From Mogibacterium sp. (GTDB lineage: Bacteria > Bacillota > Clostridia > Peptostreptococcales > Anaerovoracaceae), in NCBI GenBank assembly GCA_017432075.1, contig JAFRJV010000104.1, positions 1 to 36,513 of the forward strand: 36,513 nt of DNA, written 5' to 3'. Numbering within the stretch: position 1 is the first letter of the stretch; the number at the start of each line of letters is the position of its first letter. Below, in pieces: positions 1 through 6,799 of this stretch. A model generated the notes under the pieces. The model worked only from the letters and a program-made list of their open reading frames with translations. It had not been told where the DNA came from and ran no database searches. The position numbers were made by a program, and so were the translations under genes.

Positions 1-6
1 AGTTCG

Positions 7-84
7 TGGGTTTTTCAAAACAGCGATCCCGCAATCTGTTGAAAACACTGGGCTACAGAAAAACGATGTTGGACACCTGCTCCA
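7..84 (+). ncRNA. 78-nt structured repeat, copy 1
   Basis: First of four dispersed copies of one intergenic element (others at 1290, 4052 and 8867). It shares TTGAAAACACTGG, a CTACA-GAAAAACGAT core and the terminal ACACCTGCTCCA with the other copies, and it has the same length when measured to the TGGG at its 5' end. This copy is the most divergent, and its outer stem (TGGG with CTCCA) is weaker. Whatever lies upstream is outside the window. I do not recognise a named RNA family. The orientation is inferred from the hairpin that follows. Confidence 0.5.
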
Positions 85-120
85 CTGAAAAGGGGCTTGA
101 TGCCCCTTTTCACGTGGAGC
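79..120 (+). terminator. Long hairpin after repeat copy 1
   Basis: GCTCCAC and GAAAAGGGGC (79-96) pair with GCCCCTTTTC and GTGGAGC (102-120) around a TTGAT loop, giving about 17 pairs with a small bulge. The 5' arm contains the CTCCA that would close the outer stem of repeat copy 1, so the two folds exclude each other. The T residues lie inside the stem, so termination efficiency is uncertain. Confidence 0.55.
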
Positions 121-124
121 AAAT

Positions 125-385
125 AAAGAATCGACCCTCGACGTAAGCTTAATTAATATGAGAGGGTTCGAATCGGGGTGGAGGATAGGACGCCACCCCG
201 AAAACCGCAGTCAAGGACGCCGCAGGCGCCGCGCAGCGGGCATGCTCCTTGACGGCGGGATATTCCCTTCACTCGCTCCATAAAAAATGAGCTGGCTTTG
301 CCAGCTCGATTTTTATGGAATGTGATCAGAGGAATTGAACCCTCGACGCCACGAAGGAGGGTTTGGATCCGGGCGAATAAAAGTG
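125..385. repeat. Hairpin-rich intergenic mosaic element
   Basis: This stretch holds no gene. It contains two related segments (129-180 and 330-396), each with a CCCTCGACG run followed by GAGGGTT and a GAATC- or GGATC-like end. GAGGGTTCGAATC resembles a tRNA T-arm, but no cloverleaf can be completed. Between them are three hairpins: CGGGGTGG with CCACCCCG (about 175-202), GTCAAGGA with TCCTTGAC (about 212-254), and TCCATAAAAA-GAGCTGGC with GCCAGCTC-TTTTTATGGA (about 278-320). The last could terminate transcription in either direction. The arrangement suggests a mobile or amplified intergenic repeat, which is an inference. Confidence 0.45.
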
Positions 386-457
386 AATTATAGTGGAAAG
401 ATGATCCCAGGCAAATGAATAGTTAGAAAACAAGAAAGCAACAAGGGGTTGCGTGCT

Positions 458-486
458 TTGACAAACTTTCCATAGTAAAATGAATT
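458..486 (+). promoter_or_regulatory. Possible promoter of the XRE regulator
   Basis: A perfect -35 TTGACA (458-463) is followed after 17 bp by TGAATT (481-486), which is a poor -10. The gene's ribosome site GGAGGG lies at 491, so the transcript would start very close to it. The -35 match is good but the -10 is weak, so this remains tentative. Confidence 0.35.
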
Positions 487-505
487 ACAGGGAGGGCGTA
501 TTGAT

Positions 506-1276
506 ATGACTACAAAAGATATAATATATGATCTCAGATCAAAGAGCGGTTTGTCACAGGATGATCTGGCAGAAAAGGTCTTTGTTACAAGACAGGCGGT
601 ATCACGCTGGGAAAACGGCGAAACAGTTCCTAACACAGAGACACTGAAGCTTCTGTCAAAATGTTTCAATGTTTCCATCAATACATTGCTGGGCTCGCCT
701 CGCCAGCTGATATGCCAATGCTGCGGCATGCCCCTTGAAGATTCGATCATCGGCAGGGACAAAGACGGAATGCTCAATGAGGACTACTGCAAATGGTGCT
801 ATGCTGACGGAACATACACTTACAACGACATGGACGATCTTATCGATGTCTGCGTCGGTCACATGGCAGAAAACGGTTTCACCGAAGAGCAGGCCCGTTC
901 ATACATGAAAGAGATGCTTCCTTCACTGGATTACTGGAAAAGACATGACGAACTCAGCGATGGCGGAAAGTTTGATGAATTCAAGAAGCAGCTTATCAAG
1001 GAAATAAACGATCTTCAGATTGAGGGAATGCCTGAAGTAGACGGCCTGAATGCACTCGTCGGGAGGTATGTCAATCTTGAGTATCCGCTCCCAAGCGGAC
1101 TTAATGTAAAATTTCTGGATGACAGCACTACATATCTTGGGAACCAGCTTGAACCGAAAACTGATATCGGGAGATGCTTTGGCATACTTGCAAACATTGA
1201 TTTCATTCTGGTGTGCACCTATGGAGAAGGCGGGGCTGATCCGGAGCTCCTTCTCTATAAAAAGAGACGCGGATAA
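506..1276 (+). CDS. XRE-family regulator with zinc-ribbon domain
   Basis: This 256-aa cytoplasmic regulator starts with a Cro/C1-type helix-turn-helix (about residues 5-60, with SGLSQDDLAEKVFVTRQAVSRWE typical of the family, recognition helix near 28-35). A zinc-ribbon segment follows, with Cys70, Cys72/73 and paired Cys95-x2-Cys98, matching the putative zinc-ribbon domain common in Clostridia regulators (Pfam zf-ribbon_2 type). The last 80 residues form a separate small domain of unknown role. The ATG is preceded by GGAGGG at a suitable distance. The fusion suggests DNA binding modulated by metal or redox state, which is an inference. The gene stands alone, followed by repeat copy 2. The HTH and zinc-ribbon assignments are firm; the target is unknown. 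Confidence 0.85.
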   Translation: MTTKDIIYDLRSKSGLSQDDLAEKVFVTRQAVSRWENGETVPNTETLKLLSKCFNVSINTLLGSPRQLICQCCGMPLEDSIIGRDKDGMLNEDYCKWCYADGTYTYNDMDDLIDVCVGHMAENGFTEEQARSYMKEMLPSLDYWKRHDELSDGGKFDEFKKQLIKEINDLQIEGMPEVDGLNALVGRYVNLEYPLPSGLNVKFLDDSTTYLGNQLEPKTDIGRCFGILANIDFILVCTYGEGGADPELLLYKKRRG

Positions 1277-1289
1277 TTAGCTTATGTGC

Positions 1290-1367
1290 TGGAGGAAATA
1301 AGAACAGAGTCTCTGGAACCGTTGAAAATACAGAAGCCTACAAAAGCGATTCTGTACATCTGCTCCA
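1290..1367 (+). ncRNA. 78-nt structured repeat, copy 2
   Basis: The element begins TGGAGGAAAT and ends ACATCTGCTCCA, with complementary TGGAG/CTCCA termini. The inside includes CTCTGGAACCGTTGAAA, identical in copy 3, and a hairpin TACAGAA...TTCTGTA with CAAAAGC in its loop. It starts 13 nt after the stop of the XRE gene and runs straight into a stem-loop. It could be the 3' UTR of that mRNA or an independent small RNA. Confidence 0.6.
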
Positions 1368-1375
1368 CTGAACGA

Positions 1376-1413
1376 AAGATCCCTGCCGGGCTGTTGCCTG
1401 CGGCAGGGATCTT
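1376..1413. terminator. Stem-loop between convergent genes
   Basis: AAGATCCCTGCCG pairs with CGGCAGGGATCTT around a 12-nt loop, giving a 13-bp stem. It sits between repeat copy 2 (plus strand) and the convergent minus-strand gene at 1445. Only short T-runs flank it on either strand, so it may act as a weak bidirectional terminator or as an RNA-stabilising hairpin. Confidence 0.6.
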
Positions 1414-1444
1414 CCATTACGCGTGACTGTGGTGATGGCTTATT

Positions 1445-1723
1445 TTATGCGGCCTTGAGAGGGCTGTTTACTCTTCTCCGTGTGATGGTTACATCATCAA
1501 TAAGGGCCTCGAGCGGTTTTGATTCGGTCATGAGACCGAGGATCTGTGTGGACTCCATATCCGCAAAGCATGTGGTCACTGTCCACTCGGTCTCCAGCTC
1601 AAACTCAAGCATATCGCTGTCTTTGCTGATGATTCTAACCTTATAGTTTTCATTGTCCCTGATTCCTGCCTCAGCGGCTGCCTTTGTGATGATTGTATAG
1701 ATCGTTGTAAAGCTGTTAGTCAT
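1445..1723 (-). CDS. Small hypothetical protein (92 aa)
   Basis: This is a 92-aa soluble protein of unknown family. The start is well supported: on the minus strand the ATG follows AAGGAGGAAAAAGAA. The protein begins MTNSFTTIYTIITKAA, has an acidic middle rich in beta-strand formers (VRIISKDSDMLEFELETEW) and ends in a short basic stretch (TITRRRVN). There is no signal peptide, membrane segment or cysteine cluster. It lies alone, convergent with the XRE gene and divergent from the response regulator at 2004. I cannot assign a function. Confidence 0.7.
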   Translation of the reverse strand: MTNSFTTIYTIITKAAAEAGIRDNENYKVRIISKDSDMLEFELETEWTVTTCFADMESTQILGLMTESKPLEALIDDVTITRRRVNSPLKAA

Positions 1724-1898
1724 TTCTTTTTCCTCCTTTATATTTGAGAGATTGTTTATCCTCTAAGCTCCAGCCCGTGTTGCCGGTGCTCTGTTTTCAT
1801 CTGATGGTTGTAGTATAAGACCTAAAATTAAGAGAATTATTAGAAACTGATCATTTTGAAAAAATAATTGAGCGATTTCATAAACAACATCCGGCTAA

Positions 1899-1926
1899 TT
1901 GAATTCTTAGAATTATAAGGTAGAAT
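1899..1926 (+). promoter_or_regulatory. Promoter of the first two-component system
   Basis: TTGAAT (1899-1904) and TAGAAT (1921-1926) are separated by 16 bp, in a strongly AT-rich tract about 80 nt upstream of the response-regulator start. The rest of 1735-2003 holds a GC-richer leader with a small imperfect hairpin (AAGGC...GCCTT near 1943) and no gene. Confidence 0.5.
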
Positions 1927-2003
1927 TATTTCTGTAACCGAAGGCAGGCGTGATGCCGCCTTGCCGGTGAGTCCTGTGTAATACGGAGAGAGGACCATAT
2001 AAC

Positions 2004-2678
2004 ATGAGGATCCTTGTAGTAGAAGACGAAAAAAATATGAACCGCCTCATCAGCGAGGCTATGAAAGATGAAAAGTACAGCGTTGACAGCTGCTTTGACG
2101 GGCGGGATGCTCTGGATTACGCTCTGGCAGTGGATTACGATGTGATAATCCTTGATGTGAACCTGCCTAAGATGGACGGCTTTGCCGTGGTTGAGAAGTT
2201 AAGGACCGAGGGGTGCATTTCGCCGGTGCTCTTTCTTACCGCAAGAGACAGCATAGCTGACAAGGTTGCCGGCCTTGGTGCCGGAGGCGATTACTATCTT
2301 ACCAAGCCGTTCAGCTTTGATGAGCTCCGCGCCGTGGTCAAGGTAATGGCACGCAAGTATACCGGGAACAAGACCGACGAGTATTCCATAGCGGACCTGA
2401 CAGTCGACACTTCTGCCAGGACGGTAGTCCGCGCGGGAGAGACCATAGAGCTGACATCGAAGGAGTTTGCCCTGCTCGAGTACATGATCCGAAACCGCGG
2501 TGTAGTGCTCTCGCGGGAGATGATAGAAGATAATCTTTGGAATTTCGACTATGAAGGCGGGACGAATGTGGTCGACGTATACATCGGTTATCTGCGCCGC
2601 AAGATAGATAAAGGCTTTGACAAAAAGCTCATCCACACAGTGAGGGGGACCGGCTGGGTCCTCAGGGAGGATGATTGA
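2004..2678 (+). CDS. OmpR/PhoB-family response regulator
   Basis: The receiver domain covers residues 1-115, with the acidic pocket Glu7/Asp8, phospho-acceptor Asp51 (IILDVNLPKMDG) and the conserved Lys102 (YLTKPF). A winged-helix DNA-binding domain covers about 130-222 (ELTSKEFALLEYMIRNRGVVLSRE, then VVDVYIGYLRRKID). The 224-aa length is normal. It is phosphorylated by the kinase encoded directly downstream, whose first codon lies 2 nt past this stop, so the two are translationally coupled. The GAGAGAGGA ribosome site and the upstream promoter fit this ATG. The signal sensed and the regulon cannot be told from sequence; CutR/QseB-like regulators are the nearest resemblance. Confidence 0.93.
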   Translation: MRILVVEDEKNMNRLISEAMKDEKYSVDSCFDGRDALDYALAVDYDVIILDVNLPKMDGFAVVEKLRTEGCISPVLFLTARDSIADKVAGLGAGGDYYLTKPFSFDELRAVVKVMARKYTGNKTDEYSIADLTVDTSARTVVRAGETIELTSKEFALLEYMIRNRGVVLSREMIEDNLWNFDYEGGTNVVDVYIGYLRRKIDKGFDKKLIHTVRGTGWVLREDD

Positions 2679-2680
2679 AA

Positions 2681-4024
2681 ATGTCCGCGAAACTAAGGCT
2701 GGCCCTATGGGTCACATTCATGGTGCTGCTGGTATCGATCATGGTACTTGTGTTTGTGCTGGTCATAAACAGACACAGTCTTCCGGAGGATCCGGCGGCA
2801 TATCTTGTCGATGTTGTTATAGACAATGCGAATGATGTTGAATTTGACAGGGGAACTTTTGAATGGGACGATCTGTCGGTCTATAAACGAGGCGTCTATT
2901 GCTCCTTTTATAACACTAACGGGGATCTGATGCTTTCGGCAAACAAGGAAGGCATGGATTTCTCCTCTGAACCGTTCATAGCGAACAAGATAAGGACGGT
3001 CAGTTCCGGCGGGCGGGATTTCTATCTATATGACACGTATGTGGATATGGAGGTTTCAGGGCTCTGGATAAGAGGTGCGACGTTGACTGACAGTCATCAG
3101 GGGATCACTGACATAATACTCAGGCTCACCATGGTGATGCTCCCGGCCATACTGATCATCACATTCCTTGGAGCGCTCTGGATATCATCCCGCACATTCA
3201 GGCCGATCGAAAAGATAGTCGAGACCGCTAATTCGATCAATGACGCTGACGACCTCACGGACAGAATAAACCTCAAGAGAGGCCCTAAGGAGATGAAACA
3301 GCTTGCGGGATCATTTGACAGGATGTTTGAGCGGCTCGAGAAGCTGTTTGAAGCCGAGCGCCAGTTCACTTCTGATGCATCACATGAGCTCAGGACCCCT
3401 ACGTCCGTGATACTCGCTGAGTGCGATCACGCGAAGCGCAAAGACAGGACGGCGGAAGAATATCTCGAGTCGATCGGAAACATAGAGGAGCAAGGGCGAC
3501 GCATGTCCGCGCTTATAGAGGAGCTGCTGGGTATTACAAGGCTGCAGCAGGGAACGGAAAAGTATCCGCTGAGAAAAGGTGATTTCAGCGAGTTCGTGAG
3601 CCTTACGGCGGAGGGCTTCGTCCCTCAGGATGATCGTGGGATACGGCTCGAAACGGATATCGAAGACGGGATCACATGCAGCTTCAATGCGTCACTTATT
3701 TCGCGCGCCATATATAACCTCCTGCAGAACGCGTATAAATACGGCAGTGAAAACGGATTTATAAAGCTGTCGCTCAAGAAGGATGGCGTGATGGCTGTTC
3801 TGAATGTAAAGGATAACGGGATAGGTATCGCTCCGGAGGATCAGGACAAGATCTGGCAGAGGTTCTGGCAGGCGGATCCTTCGCGGGGAGAGAACGGCAG
3901 CAGCGGGCTGGGTCTGGCCATGGTAAAAGAAATCGCTGAGTTCCACGGAGGGAGCGTGTCAGTAGCTAGTGCGCCGGAAAAGGGAAGCACATTCTCGCTG
4001 CTTATTCCGCTGGCGTCATCATGA
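2681..4024 (+). CDS. Membrane sensor histidine kinase (HAMP-HisKA-HATPase)
   Basis: This classical sensor kinase has TM1 at about residues 8-29, an extracellular sensor region of roughly 115 residues, TM2 at about 148-168, HAMP (about 170-225), HisKA with the phospho-acceptor His235 in FTSDASHELRTP, and HATPase_c with the N box (NLLQNAYKYG), G1 (DNGIGIA) and G2 (GSSGLGLAM). A TTG at 2675 in the same frame would overlap the regulator, but it sits only 4 nt from AGGGAGG. The ATG at 2681 is 10 nt away and is preferred, giving 447 aa. Repeat copy 3 begins 27 nt after the stop. The partner is the regulator at 2004. The ligand is unknown. Confidence 0.93.
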   Translation: MSAKLRLALWVTFMVLLVSIMVLVFVLVINRHSLPEDPAAYLVDVVIDNANDVEFDRGTFEWDDLSVYKRGVYCSFYNTNGDLMLSANKEGMDFSSEPFIANKIRTVSSGGRDFYLYDTYVDMEVSGLWIRGATLTDSHQGITDIILRLTMVMLPAILIITFLGALWISSRTFRPIEKIVETANSINDADDLTDRINLKRGPKEMKQLAGSFDRMFERLEKLFEAERQFTSDASHELRTPTSVILAECDHAKRKDRTAEEYLESIGNIEEQGRRMSALIEELLGITRLQQGTEKYPLRKGDFSEFVSLTAEGFVPQDDRGIRLETDIEDGITCSFNASLISRAIYNLLQNAYKYGSENGFIKLSLKKDGVMAVLNVKDNGIGIAPEDQDKIWQRFWQADPSRGENGSSGLGLAMVKEIAEFHGGSVSVASAPEKGSTFSLLIPLASS

Positions 4025-4051
4025 TAATAGTGGGGGAAATGAGTCAACAAT

Positions 4052-4129
4052 TGGAGGAAATCTGAGCAGAGGCTCTGGAACCGTTGAAATCACTGTCGTC
4101 TACAAAAGCAATTCTGTTCACCTGCTCCA
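4052..4129 (+). ncRNA. 78-nt structured repeat, copy 3
   Basis: It starts TGGAGGAAAT and ends TTCACCTGCTCCA, the same 78 nt as copy 2, with the shared CTCTGGAACCGTTGAAA. GAGCAG near the 5' end can also pair with CTGCTC near the 3' end, extending or competing with the outer stem. It lies between the kinase stop and the Bce-type regulator and is followed by a terminator that resembles the one after copy 4. Confidence 0.6.
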
Positions 4130-4135
4130 CAGAAT

Positions 4136-4170
4136 GGACTCCGGACAAGATCTCTGGAGTCCTTTGCTTT
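4136..4170 (+). terminator. Terminator after repeat copy 3
   Basis: GGACTCC (4136-4142) pairs with GGAGTCC (4156-4162), followed by TTTGCTTTG. It is close in sequence to the terminator after copy 4 (GGACTTCGG...CCGGAGTC), so this hairpin seems to belong to the repeat element itself. It probably ends the first two-component operon. Confidence 0.75.
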
Positions 4171-4209
4171 GTCAGAACAAAACAGACGACTCGGAGGTCT
4201 CTTCGTTTG

Positions 4210-4218
4210 TGGTATCAT
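4210..4218 (+). promoter_or_regulatory. Possible extended -10 promoter of the Bce-type operon
   Basis: TGGTATCAT is an extended -10 element (TGn plus TATCAT) about 50 nt before the start of the next response regulator, just after the terminator. No clear -35 is seen, which is acceptable for an extended -10. It is tentative. Confidence 0.35.
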
Positions 4219-4267
4219 TAGGCGAAAAGAGAAATACGATTGGCTGATGTGACATTGAAGGAAGAGC

Positions 4268-4957
4268 ATGGTATCAGGTAAGTATAAAGTGATCATAGTA
4301 GAAGACGACAGGGGGATCGCAGAAGGCATTGCATCCTGTCTCACAGACTGGGGAATGGAAGTGCATCAGGTAAGCGACTTCCGGCGTGTAATGGAAGTTT
4401 TTGAGGAATTCAGTCCGCATCTGGTAATAATGGATATCACACTTCCGTACATGGGCGGTTATCACTGGTGTCAGGAGATACGCAGGACGAGTTCTGTGCC
4501 AATCATATTCATTTCGTCTGCAACGGATAATATGAATATCATAATGGCCATGAATATGGGCGCTGATGACTATATCCCTAAGCCGTTTGACCAGAGCGTC
4601 CTAATAGCGAAAGTGCAGGCGCTGCTCCGCAGGGCATATGATTACAGCCGCAGCGCATTCACACTTGAGGCGGCTGGCGCTGTACTCAATACGGACGATA
4701 ATACGCTCACTTATAATGGCAGGAAGATAGAACTCTCAAGGAACGAGTACAGGATTCTTCTGATTCTGATGCAGAACCGGAATAAAGTTGTCAGCAGAGA
4801 GAAGCTCATGGAGGCGCTATGGGAGACGGACTACTTCGTTGATGAGAATACTCTGACCGTAAATGTGGGCAGACTCCGCAGAACTCTTGAAGAAGCCGGC
4901 CTCAAAGATCTGATCAGAACAAAATTTGGTGTCGGATATATTCTGGAGGCAGAGTGA
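4268..4957 (+). CDS. BceR-like response regulator
   Basis: This 229-aa OmpR-type regulator has its receiver at residues 5-120 with Asp13/Asp14, phospho-acceptor Asp56 (LVIMDITLPYMGGY) and Lys105 (YIPKPF), then a winged-helix effector (about 138-228, ELSRNEYRILLILMQNRNKVVSREKLMEALWETDYF). The DITLPxxGGYxWCxxIR signature and the gene order are typical of regulators of peptide-antibiotic ABC transporters (BceR, VraR/GraR-like). The start follows AAGGAAG at 6 nt. Its stop overlaps the kinase start by one base. The likely target is the ABC operon immediately downstream, where candidate direct-repeat sites are visible. Confidence 0.9.
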   Translation: MVSGKYKVIIVEDDRGIAEGIASCLTDWGMEVHQVSDFRRVMEVFEEFSPHLVIMDITLPYMGGYHWCQEIRRTSSVPIIFISSATDNMNIIMAMNMGADDYIPKPFDQSVLIAKVQALLRRAYDYSRSAFTLEAAGAVLNTDDNTLTYNGRKIELSRNEYRILLILMQNRNKVVSREKLMEALWETDYFVDENTLTVNVGRLRRTLEEAGLKDLIRTKFGVGYILEAE

Positions 4958-5919
4958 TGGTTTTGATTGGCTGGCTGAAATCGCGGTCCAAAGCAATAGC
5001 AGTCTGCGCCGCTGTCAATGTTATGTTTGCCGCATCATATTTTCTTTTTCAAATGCCCACAGTAGTGGTCTTATATCCGCTTATAGTAAGTGTGCTCATA
5101 TGCCTCGTGGCGGCAGCAGTTGACTATGCCTCATTCTGCGCGCGTCACAGGAAGCTTGAACACAACGAGCTTCCGGCTCCGTCCTGTCTGATCGAGTCGG
5201 ATTACCAGAAGATGATCGCTGAACTCGGGGAGAAAATGAAAAGGTCGGCGGCCGATGCTGCAGAAGACTACAACAACATGATCGACTACTATACGGTCTG
5301 GGCGCATCAGATCAAGACTCCGATAGCTGCCATGCGCCTGAGCCTGCAGTCTGAAGACACAGAAGCAGCAAGAAAGCTGACTGCCGATCTGAACAGGATA
5401 GAAGACTATGTAGAGATGGTGCTGACGTTCCTTAGACTGGATTCGGACAGCACGGATTACATTATCAGGGAATATGATCTCGACGATATGATTCGGACCG
5501 CTGTCCGGAAGTTTTCCAGGGAATTCATTCTCAAGAAGCTTTCGCTCGACTATGAGCCGGTGAGTTATACTGTACTTACCGATGAGAAGTGGCTGTTATT
5601 CGTTATTGAGCAGATCATTTCCAATGCGGTCAAGTACACTTCGGAAGGCGGTGTCAGGATCTATATGGATGAGCCGGGGATCCTTCGAATAGAGGATTCC
5701 GGAATAGGCATAAGTCCGGAGGATCTACCGCGTATATTTGAAAACGGATACACAGGCTTCAACGGCCGTGAAGACAAGCGGGCAAGCGGGATCGGCCTGT
5801 ACCTCTGCAAGAGGATAACGGACGATCTCGGGCACACAATAAGCGCTGAATCACAGCCGGGAGAGGGCACAGCCGTCATACTCGATCTTCGGACCGCGAA
5901 ACTCGGTGTTGAGGAATGA
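4957..5919 (+). CDS. BceS-like intramembrane-sensing histidine kinase
   Basis: The two N-terminal helices (about residues 13-32 and 36-60) are joined by only a few residues, so there is almost no extracellular domain. This is the hallmark of intramembrane-sensing kinases that detect their signal through a Bce-type transporter. The phospho-acceptor is His117 in VWAHQIKTPIAAM, followed by the ATPase motifs IISNAVKYT, DSGIGIS and ASGIGLYLCK. A GTG at 4954 is also in frame, but GGAGG lies 8 nt from the ATG at 4957, so ATG is preferred. The length (320 aa) is normal for BceS. The partner is the upstream regulator, and the sensor partner is probably the permease at 6796. Confidence 0.9.
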   Translation: MVLIGWLKSRSKAIAVCAAVNVMFAASYFLFQMPTVVVLYPLIVSVLICLVAAAVDYASFCARHRKLEHNELPAPSCLIESDYQKMIAELGEKMKRSAADAAEDYNNMIDYYTVWAHQIKTPIAAMRLSLQSEDTEAARKLTADLNRIEDYVEMVLTFLRLDSDSTDYIIREYDLDDMIRTAVRKFSREFILKKLSLDYEPVSYTVLTDEKWLLFVIEQIISNAVKYTSEGGVRIYMDEPGILRIEDSGIGISPEDLPRIFENGYTGFNGREDKRASGIGLYLCKRITDDLGHTISAESQPGEGTAVILDLRTAKLGVEE

Positions 5920-5937
5920 TTTCAAATGTGACAAACA

Positions 5938-6006
5938 TGTAAGATTAGTGTAAGCAGATCCGATGGAACGGCTCTGCTTATATTATTATCATCAGACTGT
6001 AAGATT
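5938..6006 (+). promoter_or_regulatory. Direct repeats and promoter upstream of the ABC operon
   Basis: TGTAAGATTAG (5938-5948) is followed directly by TGTAAGCAGAT (5949-5959), an 11-bp direct repeat like those bound by OmpR/PhoB-family regulators. TGTAAGATT recurs at 5998-6006, exactly 60 bp after the first. A -10-like TATATT/TATTAT lies at 5979-5986. The arrangement suggests activation of the transporter genes by the BceR-like regulator, but the binding is inferred. Confidence 0.45.
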
Positions 6007-6034
6007 CTTATAAATACGAGGAGGAATTACAGTA

Positions 6035-6799
6035 ATGAGTTTACTCGAAGCAAAAGGAATCAAGAAAACATACAAGACGCGTTTCGGCGGAGCGTCCGTT
6101 GAAGCACTGAAGAATGTCAATTTCACAGTTGAAAAGGGTGAATATGTCGCGATCATGGGGGAATCCGGCAGCGGGAAGACAACACTGCTAAATATAATCG
6201 CGGCACTGGACAAACCGACAGAAGGAACGGTCATCCTTGACGGTATGAAGCTCAATTCGGTAAAGGATTCTGATCTGGCCAGGTTCCGCCGCGACAACCT
6301 CGGTTATGTGTTCCAGGACTTCAACCTGCTGGATACATTTTCGCTTGAAGACAACATCTACCTGCCGCTCGTTCTGGCCGGAATGAAGCATGAGGAGATG
6401 GAGAAGAGGCTTGCGGCAATATCAGAGCCTCTTGGGATCGGCAGACTGCTCAAGAAATATCCGTATGAGGTGTCTGGCGGGCAGAAACAGAGGGCCGCAG
6501 TTGCGAGGGCCCTCATCACTGACCCACGCATCATTCTGGCTGATGAACCGACCGGCGCTCTCGATTCAAAGTCATCGGATGAGCTGCTCGATCTATTCGC
6601 AAAGGTGAATGGAATGGAACATACCATACTTATGGTCACTCATTCGACAAAAGCGGCGAGCCGCGCGTCGCGCGTAATGTTCATAAGGGATGGAGTCGTA
6701 TTTCATCAGATATACAAGGGCGGTGCCACTGATCAGCAGATGTATCAGAAGATCAGCGATACATTGACACTTCTCGCGCAGGGAGGTGACAGAAAATGA
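6035..6799 (+). CDS. Bce-type ABC transporter ATPase (BceA-like)
   Basis: The 254-aa ATPase has Walker A GESGSGKT (42-49), Q-loop (YVFQDFNLL), signature VSGGQKQR (146-153), Walker B IILADEP (166-172) and the D-loop (TGALDSK). The sequence is of the MacB/LolD-like subgroup that powers FtsX-type permeases without substrate transport across a channel. With the 676-residue permease it forms a complex thought to remove or detach cell-wall-active peptide antibiotics from their lipid targets (established for BceAB of Bacillus). The start follows GAGGAGGAA. The stop overlaps the permease start by 4 nt (ATGA). Confidence 0.93.
   Translation: MSLLEAKGIKKTYKTRFGGASVEALKNVNFTVEKGEYVAIMGESGSGKTTLLNIIAALDKPTEGTVILDGMKLNSVKDSDLARFRRDNLGYVFQDFNLLDTFSLEDNIYLPLVLAGMKHEEMEKRLAAISEPLGIGRLLKKYPYEVSGGQKQRAAVARALITDPRIILADEPTGALDSKSSDELLDLFAKVNGMEHTILMVTHSTKAASRASRVMFIRDGVVFHQIYKGGATDQQMYQKISDTLTLLAQGGDRK

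Noticed and set aside
162-190. Possible tRNA gene (GAGGGTTCGAATC)
   Set aside because: Only a T-arm-like stretch is present; no acceptor, D or anticodon arms can be folded around it.
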